From an uncultured Rhodospira sp. (GTDB lineage Bacteria; Pseudomonadota; Alphaproteobacteria; Rhodospirillales; Rhodospirillaceae): DNA of 64,000 nucleotides. The stretch lies in assembly GCF_937138205.1 (NCBI RefSeq), contig NZ_CAKZOT010000040.1:1-64000 (forward strand). The letters are read 5' to 3'. The notes under the pieces were generated by a model that saw nothing but the letters and a program-made list of their open reading frames with translations, was not told where the DNA came from and did not search any database. The position numbers and the translations under genes were made by a program. Numbering within the stretch: position 1 is the first letter of the stretch; every line of letters starts with the position of its first letter. Of this stretch, positions 44,516 through 53,356 are shown piece after piece.

Positions 44516-45610
44516 ATGACTGACCCGCGTCCCGGCCGGCCCTGGTGGCACCCCGACGCCGTGGCCGAGCGGCGCCCGGCCCTGGCCGCGCGCGCCGCCG
44601 TGCTGGGCGCGACGCGGGCGTTCTTCGCCGGGCAGGGCTATCTGGAGGTGGAGACCCCGGCGCTGCAAATCTCACCGGGCCTGGAGCCGCACCTGAAGGC
44701 CTTCGCCACCCGATGGACGCCGCCCGACGGGCGCCCGCCGCTGCCGCTGTCCCTGCACACGTCGCCCGAGTTCGCCATGAAGAAGCTGCTGGCCGGCGGG
44801 CTGGAGCGGATTTTCCAGATGGCGCGGGTGTACCGGGACGGCGAGCGTTCGACGACGCACCATCCCGAATTCACCATGCTGGAGTGGTACCGGGCGGGGG
44901 CGACGTACACCGACCTGATGGACGAGACCGAGGCCTATGTCGCCGCCTGCCAGTGGGCGGTCGGGGGTGCGCCGCTACGCTGGCGCGGCCACCAGGCGGA
45001 CGCGACGCGGCCGTGGCGCCGCCTGTCGGTGGCCGAGGCCCTGGCCGAGTACGCCGGCGTGGACCTGATGGCCTGCCTGCCGCCAGAGCCAACCAAGGAC
45101 CCCGACCCAGGACCCCTGGTGGCGGAGGCACGGCGGCTAGGGCTGACGGTGGGCAAGGGCGACCGCTTCGACGATGTGTTCTTTCGCATCTTCCTGGCGT
45201 ACGTGGAGTCCCGCCTGGGGATCGGCACGCCGTGTATCCTCTTTGACTATCCCGTCTGCATGGCCGCGCTGTCGCGGCCCAAGGCCGCCGATCCACGCCT
45301 TGCCGAACGCTTCGAGGTCTATGTGTGCGGTTTGGAGTTGGCCAACGCGTTCGGCGAACTGACCGACGCCGCCGAGCAGCGCGCCCGCTTCGAGGCCGAC
45401 ATGGACCTGAAGGAGCGGCTGTACGGCGAACGCTACCCCATCGACGAGGATTTTCTGGCCGCGTTGGAGCACGGTCTGCCCGACTGCGCCGGCATCGCCC
45501 TGGGGATCGACCGGCTGGTCATGCTGTGCGCCGGCGCGCGGCGGATCGAGGACGTGCTGTGGGCGCCGGTGGCCGACGCCCCGCCCCGTTCACCCAAGGA
45601 CAAGCCATGA
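44516..45610 (+). CDS. epmA: EF-P (R)-beta-lysine ligase
   Basis: FFAGQGYLEVETPALQISPGLEPHLKAF, RIFQMARVYRDGERSTTHHPEFTMLEWYRAG; class II LysRS-like core without the OB fold; divergent from efp. Confidence 0.93.
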   Translation: MTDPRPGRPWWHPDAVAERRPALAARAAVLGATRAFFAGQGYLEVETPALQISPGLEPHLKAFATRWTPPDGRPPLPLSLHTSPEFAMKKLLAGGLERIFQMARVYRDGERSTTHHPEFTMLEWYRAGATYTDLMDETEAYVAACQWAVGGAPLRWRGHQADATRPWRRLSVAEALAEYAGVDLMACLPPEPTKDPDPGPLVAEARRLGLTVGKGDRFDDVFFRIFLAYVESRLGIGTPCILFDYPVCMAALSRPKAADPRLAERFEVYVCGLELANAFGELTDAAEQRARFEADMDLKERLYGERYPIDEDFLAALEHGLPDCAGIALGIDRLVMLCAGARRIEDVLWAPVADAPPRSPKDKP

Positions 45611-46089
45611 TCATCCGACCCGCCCGACCAGAGGACGACGAGGCGATCTGGCGCATCATCGGTCCGACGATCCGCGCGGGCGAGACCTATGCCCTGCCCC
45701 GCGACATGACCCGGGACGCGGCGCTGGCCTATTGGCGCGGCCCGGCGCACGAAGCTTTCGTCGCCGAGACCGACGACGGCATCCTCGGGACCTACTACAT
45801 GCGGCCGAACCAGCAGGGCGGCGGATCGCACGTCGCCAACTGCGGCTACATGACGCGGGCCGACGCCACCGGCCGGGGCATCGCCCGCGCCATGGCCGAG
45901 CACTCGCTGGTCCACGCCAAGGCGCGCGGCTTCCTGGCCATGCAGTTCAACTGCGTGGTCAGCACCAACGCCCGCGCCATCGCCCTGTGGCAACGCCTGG
46001 GGTTCGCCATCGCCGGCACCCTGCCCGGCGCCTTCGACCACCCGACCCATGGTTTCGTGGACGCCTACGTGATGGTCCGGTGGCTTTAG
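45607..46089 (+). CDS. GNAT family N-acetyltransferase
   Basis: MIIRPARPEDDEAIWRII...ATGRGIARAMAEHSLVHAKARGFLAMQFNCVVSTNARAIALWQRLGFAIAGTLPGAF; 4-nt overlap with epmA. Confidence 0.9.
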   Translation: MIIRPARPEDDEAIWRIIGPTIRAGETYALPRDMTRDAALAYWRGPAHEAFVAETDDGILGTYYMRPNQQGGGSHVANCGYMTRADATGRGIARAMAEHSLVHAKARGFLAMQFNCVVSTNARAIALWQRLGFAIAGTLPGAFDHPTHGFVDAYVMVRWL

Positions 46090-46115
46090 GGTCGATTGAT
46101 CCCTCGCCCGCCCCG

Positions 46116-48953
46116 TCACGCCTCCTCGGGCGAGCGCATCTGGTGCTCGGTGATGAGCTGTTGCAGCGAGACCAGCAGCGCGTCGCGGTCGAACTTGGCC
46201 ACGTAGTCGTCGAAGCCGGCCTCGCGCCCCTTTTCCAGATCGCTCTCGGTGGCGTGCGAGGACAGCGCCACCAGCGGCGTGGCCGCCCAGTCGGGCGTCT
46301 GTCGCACGGCCACGGCGAACTCGAAGCCGTCCATCTCCGGCATTTCGATGTCGCTGATGATGGCATCGAAGCGCGCACCGCGCTCGCGCAGGTCCAGCGC
46401 CTCCGGCGCGCTGGCCACGGCGGTGACGTTGAACCCGGCGGCCGACAGCAGCGGTGTCAGCAGGTTGCGGAAGAAGGCGCTGTCGTCCACCAGCAGCAGG
46501 GCACGCCCACTCGTCGGCCGGCGCCCGGTGCTGCTTTCGATGCTGCCGAACCAGTCGCCGAACGCCTGGGTGAGGTAATAGCCGGTGTCGATGATGTCGG
46601 TGGACTTGCCGTTGAGGACGGCCGTGCCGATGACGCCCATCTGCTCGGCCTTCAGTTCGACCTTGAGATGTTCCTCGACGATGTCGACGATCTCGTCGAC
46701 CATCAGGCCCATGGACCGCTCGCGGTCGGAGAACACCAGCACCGGCTGGCGGCCCTCGGTCTTCATGCCCATCATGCCGTCGACACCGATCAGCGGCATC
46801 AGTTCGCCGCGATACTGCACCAGCGGCTTGCCGTAGCTGTACTCGACCTTCTCGACCTCGATCTCCTCAAGACGCGCCACCAGCCCCAGCGGCACCGCCT
46901 TGCGCTCGTTCGAGCCGGCGCGGAAGATCAGCAGCGATGTGGTGTCCTCGGCGCCCCGGCCCTCGCGCGCGGCCACGGACTCGGCGGCGGCGCCGCTGCC
47001 GATGGTGCTCTCGCCCGTCGCGCCGGCGATGCCGTTGGGGTCCAGGATCATGATGACGCTGCCATCGCCGAGGATGGTGTTGCCGGAGAACATGCTGATG
47101 TGACGCAGGATCGGCGCCACCGGCTTGACGACGATTTCCTCGGTGTCGAACACGCGGTCGACGATGATGCCGAAGCTGTAGGTGCCGACCTGGGTGACGA
47201 CGATGAAGGTCTCCTCCTGGCCCTTGACCTCTTCCTCCAGGCTGTCGCGTTCCTCGTCCAGGCGCAGCAGCACGGCGAGGGACACCAGCGGCAACAGGCG
47301 ATCCCGCAGCCGCAGCACCGGGGCGCGGTTGATGCGTTCGATGCGCGTGTCGGACTTCTCGGTGACGCGCACCAGTTCGAGCACCGAGATCTGCGGGATG
47401 GCGAAGCGTTCGCCGGCGCTTTCGACGATCAGGCCGGAGACGATGGCCAGCGTCAGCGGGATCTTGATGATGAAGGTCGATCCCTTGCCCGGCCAGGTCT
47501 TCAGTTCGACGGTGCCGCCGATCTGCTCGATGTTGGTGCGCACCACGTCCATGCCGACGCCGCGCCCGGAGACGCTGGTGACCTTCTCGGCGGTGGACAG
47601 GCCGGCGCGGAAGATGAACTGGGCGATCTGCTGATCGCTCATGGCCTCGACCTCGGCCTCGCTGGCCAGGCCGTTGGCGATGGCCTTGTCCTTGATCTTC
47701 TTGATGTTCAGGCCGCGCCCGTCATCCGAGATTTCAATGATGATGTGACCGCCCTCGTGATAGGCGTTCAGCTTGATGACGCCCACCTCCGGCTTGCCCA
47801 CGGACAGGCGTTCGTCGGCGTTCTCCAGACCGTGGTCGCCGGAGTTGCGGACCATGTGGGTCAGCGGGTCCTTGATCAACTCCAGCACCTGGCGGTCGAG
47901 CTCGGTGTCGGCGCCGTACATCTGCAGGTCGATCTTCTTGCCCATTTCCTGGGCCAGATCGCGCACGATGCGCGGCAGCTTGGCCCAGGCATTGCCGATC
48001 GGCTGCATCCGGGTCTTCATCACCCCTTCCTGAAGGTCGGATGTGATGTGCGACAGGCGTTGCAGGGGGGCCGCGAATTCCGAGTCGTCGCTGCCACGGA
48101 CCATCTGGAGCAACTGGTTGCGGGTCAGCACCAGCTCCGAGACCAGGGTCATCAGCTTTTCCAGCAACTCGACGTTGACGCGGATGCTTTGCGCCGCGAC
48201 CGATTCCTTGCGCGCGCCGTCACCGTCCGGCTGTGCGGTGGGCGCCGGGACGGAGGCTTTCGACTCGGCCTTCGGCTTTCCACTTTGGGCCGAGGCCGCC
48301 TCGGCGGCCTTGCGCTCCTCGTCGGCGGGGATGCTCGCCTTGGCGGCCTCGGCGGCGCGTTCGCGTTCGGCCTCGGCGGCCAGTTCGGCGGCCAGTTCCG
48401 CCTCGGTTGCCGCGCGCTTGCCCTGGCTGATGGCCTCCTCGACCTCGGCCAGCAGTTCGGCGGCGACCGGGAACCCGTTGGCGTCCAGGTGCGGTCCGGA
48501 CCCGGTGGAGGCCGCCTCGGCCGGCTCGGGCGCGGCGGGCGCCTCGGCGGGCGCCGGGTCCGCCTCGGCGGCGGACTTGCCCTCGGCCAGCGCGGCGAGC
48601 TTCGATTTCAGGTCCTGATCCTCGCCCGGGGGTTCGCTTTCGGTCTGCTCCAGGTGCGTCAGGATGTCCTTGATGCGGTCGATGGTGTGCAGGATCACCG
48701 TCACCGCCTCGGGGGTGACCTCCAGTTCACCGTCGCGGAACTTGCCCAGCACGTTCTCGCCCGAATGGGCCAGGGTTTCCAGACGCGGCAGACCGAGGAA
48801 CCCGCAAGTCCCCTTGATGGTGTGCACCAGCCGGAAGATGTTGGACAGAATGTCGCGATCGTTCGGGTTCTGCTCCAGATGGACCAATTCAACGTCCAGC
48901 GTGGCCAGGCTTTCCGACGTTTCGGTCAGGAATTCACTGAGCAGATCATCCAT
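46116..48953 (-). CDS. cheA: CheA-type hybrid histidine kinase (HPt, kinase, CheW-like domain, C-terminal receiver)
   Basis: Hpt LVHTIKGTCGFLGLPRLETLAHSGENVL; HMVRNSGDHGLE; GRGVGMDVVRTNIEQIGG; C-terminal ALLLVDDSAFFRNLLTPLLSAAGF...DAIISDIEMPEMDGFEF. Confidence 0.93.
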   Translation of the reverse strand: MDDLLSEFLTETSESLATLDVELVHLEQNPNDRDILSNIFRLVHTIKGTCGFLGLPRLETLAHSGENVLGKFRDGELEVTPEAVTVILHTIDRIKDILTHLEQTESEPPGEDQDLKSKLAALAEGKSAAEADPAPAEAPAAPEPAEAASTGSGPHLDANGFPVAAELLAEVEEAISQGKRAATEAELAAELAAEAERERAAEAAKASIPADEERKAAEAASAQSGKPKAESKASVPAPTAQPDGDGARKESVAAQSIRVNVELLEKLMTLVSELVLTRNQLLQMVRGSDDSEFAAPLQRLSHITSDLQEGVMKTRMQPIGNAWAKLPRIVRDLAQEMGKKIDLQMYGADTELDRQVLELIKDPLTHMVRNSGDHGLENADERLSVGKPEVGVIKLNAYHEGGHIIIEISDDGRGLNIKKIKDKAIANGLASEAEVEAMSDQQIAQFIFRAGLSTAEKVTSVSGRGVGMDVVRTNIEQIGGTVELKTWPGKGSTFIIKIPLTLAIVSGLIVESAGERFAIPQISVLELVRVTEKSDTRIERINRAPVLRLRDRLLPLVSLAVLLRLDEERDSLEEEVKGQEETFIVVTQVGTYSFGIIVDRVFDTEEIVVKPVAPILRHISMFSGNTILGDGSVIMILDPNGIAGATGESTIGSGAAAESVAAREGRGAEDTTSLLIFRAGSNERKAVPLGLVARLEEIEVEKVEYSYGKPLVQYRGELMPLIGVDGMMGMKTEGRQPVLVFSDRERSMGLMVDEIVDIVEEHLKVELKAEQMGVIGTAVLNGKSTDIIDTGYYLTQAFGDWFGSIESSTGRRPTSGRALLLVDDSAFFRNLLTPLLSAAGFNVTAVASAPEALDLRERGARFDAIISDIEMPEMDGFEFAVAVRQTPDWAATPLVALSSHATESDLEKGREAGFDDYVAKFDRDALLVSLQQLITEHQMRSPEEA

Positions 48954-49182
48954 GGTGGCTTCTCCCCTGCTGTGCCGGCGCTCGCCTGCCAACCCGGATC
49001 ACGGCGACACACCCCCACTCCGCATTCATGCGCGAAGTCTTGACCCCGCTTGTATAGCATGAAGACAGAGCGGGAAACAGGCGCCAGTGTGTATATCCGT
49101 TGGGCAGCAGACGTATTCCTTTTCGCCAAAAAGACCTGAACGCGCCAGCACGGGGAACCCGCCCGACGCCATGCTCGGAAGA

Positions 49183-49824
49183 CTATGGTGTGTGGAGGGA
49201 TACATGGAGTGTCCCCGGTAGCGACTCAACCCGGACCCTCGCGCCCAGGTCGTGAGCCAGCAATCCGGCATAATACCCCATGATGTTGCGCGGGTCAGAA
49301 ATCAATGCACGATTGTCCAGGCCCGCCGCCAGGGCCTCCAACGGCGGCTGGCGCACCGGCGCGGCGCCGGAGACCTGAATGTCGCAGGTGCCCGGCAGGG
49401 TGCCGTTCACGGCGATCCGGTCGTGCCGGGGCATGGCTTCCAGGGCCACGACGGTCAGGGTCAGCAGCACCTGAACCATCGGCCGGACCCGCTCATCCGG
49501 ACCGCTCGCGCTGACGCGCCAGGACAGCTCGGGCGCGTGCGAACCGCTTCCCATCGCCAGATGCTCGGTAAGGACGCCGCGAGCCTCGGTGGGATCGTGG
49601 CTGCGACTCGTCGGCTGTCCCAGCAGGGCGCGGCACACCCGCAAGCGGCCCGATGCGGCGGCCGCGCTGCGGCTGAGCAGGTCGATGATCTCTCCGTCCG
49701 TTTCCCCGGCGTCCTCCTCCAGCAATTCCGCCCCGGAGCCGATGGCCCCCAGCGGCCCGGCCAGGTCGTGGCACAACCGGGAACACAGGGCCTGGGCCAG
49801 CAGCACGGCATCGCGATCGGGCAT
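49183..49824 (-). CDS. chpT: ChpT-like histidine phosphotransferase
   Basis: LAQALCSRLCHDLAGPLGAIGSGAELLEE; ISDPRNIMGYYAGLLAHDLGARVRVE. Confidence 0.85.
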   Translation of the reverse strand: MPDRDAVLLAQALCSRLCHDLAGPLGAIGSGAELLEEDAGETDGEIIDLLSRSAAAASGRLRVCRALLGQPTSRSHDPTEARGVLTEHLAMGSGSHAPELSWRVSASGPDERVRPMVQVLLTLTVVALEAMPRHDRIAVNGTLPGTCDIQVSGAAPVRQPPLEALAAGLDNRALISDPRNIMGYYAGLLAHDLGARVRVESLPGTLHVSLHTP

Positions 49825-50056
49825 GATGGTTCTGACCTTTCGAAGACCGTGGTCGAAGACCCTTGGATTAACGGGCCGGCGGCGGCGTGGCGGGGGAATA
49901 AGGGAGCGGCTTGGTATACCTGACTTTTGTGGGGTGGTATTGCCGGGCTGTGTGCGCTATGTGACAAAAGGGAGACGTTTTTCGCGCCGGCTTGGACCAC
50001 CCTCGGCGGGATCGCCGCCAGGCCGGAGGTGTCGCACCACCAAAGGAGACCTTACC

Positions 50057-50269
50057 ATGGCCCCAGACACGATGATGCTCGATTGCGATATCGTCACTCC
50101 GGGGGCCTGGGTCCGCCTGCCGGCTCAGCCGGACTGGGGCCGGGGGCAGGTCCAGTCGGTGGTCGGCCCGCGCGTGACGGTGAACTTCGAGAACACCGGC
50201 AAGCAGGTCCTGAACGCCCACGCGGTGAACCTGGATGTCATCGAGGACGCGCGGCCGCCCCGCACCTGA
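50057..50269 (+). CDS. DUF3553 domain-containing protein
   Basis: PGAWVRLPAQPDWGRGQVQSVVGPRVTVNFENTGKQVLNAHAVNLDVI. Confidence 0.85.
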   Translation: MAPDTMMLDCDIVTPGAWVRLPAQPDWGRGQVQSVVGPRVTVNFENTGKQVLNAHAVNLDVIEDARPPRT

Positions 50270-50349
50270 GGCCCGGCTGAAGGCCGGACGCGGATGCGGG
50301 GCCGCACGGCGACGCGCGCGCCGTGGTTGGGGTTCGGCCGCCATCGCGC

Positions 50350-51981
50350 TCACACCAGTTCGAAATCGTCGCTGGTCAGGGCGGTGTTGAACGTGCCGAT
50401 CAGGGACAGGTCCGCGACAGCGTCATCCGCGTTGTAATACAGTTCGCCCTCGTCTTCCTGGTAGATGAGGTATTTCGCGGTTCCCGCCGTGTCGACCGCG
50501 TCTCTCGCCGTCTGGTCGGCGACAGAGGCGAAGTCGTTGGTGAAGGTGCCGGTCAGGCTGGCGAACGTTGCCGCGTCCAGCCTGACCAAATCAGTTCCGT
50601 TGCCGAAGTCGGTGATCGTGTCTGCGTCGCCGTATTCGCTGAAGGCGAACACATCGTTGCCCAGGCCGCCGCTCAGGGAATCGTTGCCGGCCCCGCCGGC
50701 GATGACATCGTCGTCGAACCCGCCGTCCAGGGTATCGTTGCCCGCGCCGCCGCTCAGGCTGTCGGCCCCTTCCGCGCCCGATAGGACGTCGTCGCCGGCG
50801 TCGCCCTCCAGGGTGTCGTTGTCCGCGCCGCCGTAAAGGCTGTCATTGCCAGTGCCGCCGGTCAGAGAATCGGCGCCGGTGTTGCCGGACAGGGAATCGT
50901 CGCCGCCCTGACCGTCCAGGGCATCGGCGCCGGCGCCGCCGAGCATCGTGTCCGCGCCGTCCGCGCCGATCAGGGAGTCGGCGCCTTCGCCGCCCTCCAT
51001 CCGGTCGTTGCCGGCGCCGCCGACCAGGGTGTCGTTGCCCTCGCCACCGACCAGCGTGTCGTCTCCGGCGCCGCCGTCCACCTCGTCCACGCCGGCGCCG
51101 CCGTCGAGGCTGTCGTTGCCGGCGCCGCCCTCGATCTGGTCGGCGCCGTCGCCGCCGGTCACCACGTCGTCACCCTCGCCGCCCAGCAGGACGTCGTCCC
51201 CATCGCCCCCCACCAGCGTGTCGTTGCCGGCGCCGCCGTCGAGGGAGTCGTTGTCCGTGCCGCCATCCAGGGAGTCGTCGCCCTCCTGGCCGATCAGATC
51301 GTCGTTGCCGGCACCGCCGCTCAGCGTATCGGCCTCGGCGGTGCCTTGCAGGCTGTCGTCCCCGCTGGTGCCGCCTTGCCCGGTGCCGCCGTTTTCGGCC
51401 GGTGGTGCCGTCAGGCCCGCGTCCTCGCCGATCTGCAGGTAGTGCTCGAAGGGCGAATAGCCGCTGACGATCGCCTCCGGGTTGGCGGTGGCATACCCGC
51501 TTGAACTGAAAGAGGCGCTGGGATTGCGCAGCTCATACTGCCCGTTTTCGATGAAATGCTGGTACGGATTGACGCCGGCCGCCGCCACGTCGCTGTAGGT
51601 GGCGAGATAGTATGCCGCGTCGAACAGCGGGCTCGCCACCCGTCCCTCGGCATAGCCGTACTCAAGGAAATGCTTGAGCGGGTTGATGCCGGTCCCGGCC
51701 AGATCGGTGCTGTTCACGAGATAGGTGCGCGTGTTGAAAAACGGGCTGGGGTTGCGCAGCTCGTTGACGCCGTACATGGCGAAGTGAGTCAGGGGATTGA
51801 CGCCGGCCTCTTCAACGTCCTGGTTCTTGTCCAGGTAATACGCGGGATCAAAAAAGGGGTTCGGCTTGCGGCCTTCATTCCATCCGTAGGTCATGAAGTG
51901 TTCGTAGGGATCCCAACCCGATGCCGCCACATCCTCGTTCTGCTCCAGGTAATAGGCCTCATCGAACAAATCGCGGCTCAT
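50350..51981 (-). CDS. RTX-type calcium-binding repeat protein with N-terminal about 40-aa YYL.N.DV repeats
   Basis: Tandem GGxGxDxLx nonapeptides (GGAGNDTLVGGDGDDVLLGGEGDD...), T1SS-style C-terminus FAFSEYGDADTITDFGNGTDLVRLD; N-terminal repeats FDEAYYLEQNEDVAASGWDPYEHFMTYGWNEGRKPNPFFDPAYYLDKNQDV... Confidence 0.88.
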   Translation of the reverse strand: MSRDLFDEAYYLEQNEDVAASGWDPYEHFMTYGWNEGRKPNPFFDPAYYLDKNQDVEEAGVNPLTHFAMYGVNELRNPSPFFNTRTYLVNSTDLAGTGINPLKHFLEYGYAEGRVASPLFDAAYYLATYSDVAAAGVNPYQHFIENGQYELRNPSASFSSSGYATANPEAIVSGYSPFEHYLQIGEDAGLTAPPAENGGTGQGGTSGDDSLQGTAEADTLSGGAGNDDLIGQEGDDSLDGGTDNDSLDGGAGNDTLVGGDGDDVLLGGEGDDVVTGGDGADQIEGGAGNDSLDGGAGVDEVDGGAGDDTLVGGEGNDTLVGGAGNDRMEGGEGADSLIGADGADTMLGGAGADALDGQGGDDSLSGNTGADSLTGGTGNDSLYGGADNDTLEGDAGDDVLSGAEGADSLSGGAGNDTLDGGFDDDVIAGGAGNDSLSGGLGNDVFAFSEYGDADTITDFGNGTDLVRLDAATFASLTGTFTNDFASVADQTARDAVDTAGTAKYLIYQEDEGELYYNADDAVADLSLIGTFNTALTSDDFELV

Positions 51982-52196
51982 CGGACATCCCCTTGACCTT
52001 GCAAACCCTTTCGGACCCACGTCCCAGGTCTCGGCAGTGTAGCGGCGCCCACTTAACCGGACGTTACGATCGGCCGCAGCCACAGTCGATGCCCCGCCCC
52101 GGCGCTGCCACATTCGGCGTCTTGAATGGCGTCAGCATGTGGGCGACAGTCCCCGGACGGCGCCCCGCGACAGGCATTGCACGGGTCAAGCACGGC

Positions 52197-52463
52197 ATGA
52201 GGCACGAAATGGCAGCGTTCCGACGGGTCGCGAGCGGATTGTTTGGCCGGTCCGGCAACCGCTCCACCCGATCTGGCGTCGTGACGGCGGGGGCGGGCGC
52301 TCTACTTGCATTGGCTGTGACGGCCTGCCAGCCGAGCGTAAAGGTCGAGGCACCGGACAAGCCCATCGTCATCAACCTGAACGTCAAAATCGAACAGGAC
52401 GTCCGTGTGCGCCTGGAAAAGGGCGTCGAGGACGTGCTGAGCAAGAACCCGGACATCTTCTGA
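52197..52463 (+). CDS. YnbE-like lipoprotein
   Basis: Lipobox-like LALAVTACQPSVKVEAPDKPIVINLNVKIEQDVRVRLEKGVEDVLSKNPDIF. Confidence 0.85.
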   Translation: MRHEMAAFRRVASGLFGRSGNRSTRSGVVTAGAGALLALAVTACQPSVKVEAPDKPIVINLNVKIEQDVRVRLEKGVEDVLSKNPDIF

Positions 52464-52524
52464 TCGGGACGATCGCGCCCGAGAGTGGGGTGCCCAACAG
52501 AGGGACGTGAGAGGGAGGCGACCC

Positions 52525-52857
52525 ATGATGCACCGCCTGGTCACCATGACACGGCACAGCGCGCGGTCTCTTGTCGAGTGGGCCGGCGTGGTGCTGGTGG
52601 CGGGCACGCTGGCCGCCGCGCCGGCGGCGGCGCAGAGCCTGGACCAGCTACGGGCCAGCAACGCGGTGTGCGAGCGGCCGGACGGCCTCTTGCGCGCCCT
52701 CAGCTCCGACCCGTCTGTCAACCAAAAGGTGAACACGATCAACCAGGAGCGGCTGGCGACCTACGAGCGGCTGGCGCGGGAGACCAACACCACGGTCGAA
52801 CAGGTGCGCGTGGTCTCCGGCGAGAAGCTGCAGGGGCGCTACGGCGGCTGCCCCTGA
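52525..52857 (+). CDS. YdbL-like protein (DUF1318)
   Basis: Signal peptide then SLDQLRASNAVCERPDGLLRALSSDPSVNQKVNTINQERLATYERLARETNTTVEQVRVVSGEKL. Confidence 0.85.
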   Translation: MMHRLVTMTRHSARSLVEWAGVVLVAGTLAAAPAAAQSLDQLRASNAVCERPDGLLRALSSDPSVNQKVNTINQERLATYERLARETNTTVEQVRVVSGEKLQGRYGGCP

Positions 52858-53267
52858 TCCGGCCCGGCCTCGGCCACGGTGGCCTGGGGTAGGGATTCCA
52901 ATACGCCACAGCGTTCCACCACTCCGCCCTCGCACTGTTCCATCAACTGGGCTAACTCGTCGCGCAGCCGGTGCAGGTGGGCGATCTTCTCGTCCACCGC
53001 CAGCAGGTGGCGCGTGGCCACCGCGTGGATGTCGGTGCATGGCCGGTCGGCCTCGCCGCCCAGCGCGATCAACTCCCGCACCTCGTCCAGCGTGAAGCCC
53101 AGCCGCCGCGCGCCGCGCACGAACGCGAGCCGGCGCAGGTGCTCCCGGTCGTAGACGCGCTGGTTGCCGCCGGTCCGCGCCGGCGTCGGCAGCAGGCCGA
53201 TGCGCTCGTAGTAGCGCACCGTGTCGACCTTGGTGCCCGTCAAGCGGGCCACGGTGCCGATGTTCAT
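52839..53267 (-). CDS. MerR family metal-responsive regulator (CadR/PbrR/ZntR-like)
   Basis: MNIGTVARLTGTKVDTVRYYERIGLLPTPARTGGNQRVYDREHLRRLAFVRGARRLGFTLDEVREL; C-terminal Cys residues; divergent from a CDF transporter. Confidence 0.9.
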   Translation of the reverse strand: MNIGTVARLTGTKVDTVRYYERIGLLPTPARTGGNQRVYDREHLRRLAFVRGARRLGFTLDEVRELIALGGEADRPCTDIHAVATRHLLAVDEKIAHLHRLRDELAQLMEQCEGGVVERCGVLESLPQATVAEAGPDQGQPP

Positions 53268-53282
53268 GGGGCCACTTTTCCC

Positions 53283-53312
53283 TTGAAGCTCGAGTGACTC
53301 GAGGATCCATCG
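53283..53312 (+). promoter_or_regulatory. MerR-type operator/promoter in front of the cation transporter
   Basis: TTGAAGCTCGAGTGACTCGAGGATCCATCG; dyad CTCGAGTGACTCGAG resembles the spacer-embedded operators of CadR/PbrR-class regulators. Confidence 0.55.
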
Positions 53313-53356
53313 TGTGGATCCGCGAGTGAGTTTCAAGAGCGCAAAAGAGAGATCCG

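Noticed and set aside
45732-49043. 1103-aa plus-strand ORF opposite cheA
   Set aside because: Antisense shadow ORF; repeats of LGGLG-type segments reflect the complementary Ala/Glu-rich linker.
50660-51390. Dense short tandem DNA repeats that could suggest a CRISPR or minisatellite
   Set aside because: They are the in-frame codons of RTX nonapeptides, with no spacer/repeat alternation or cas genes.
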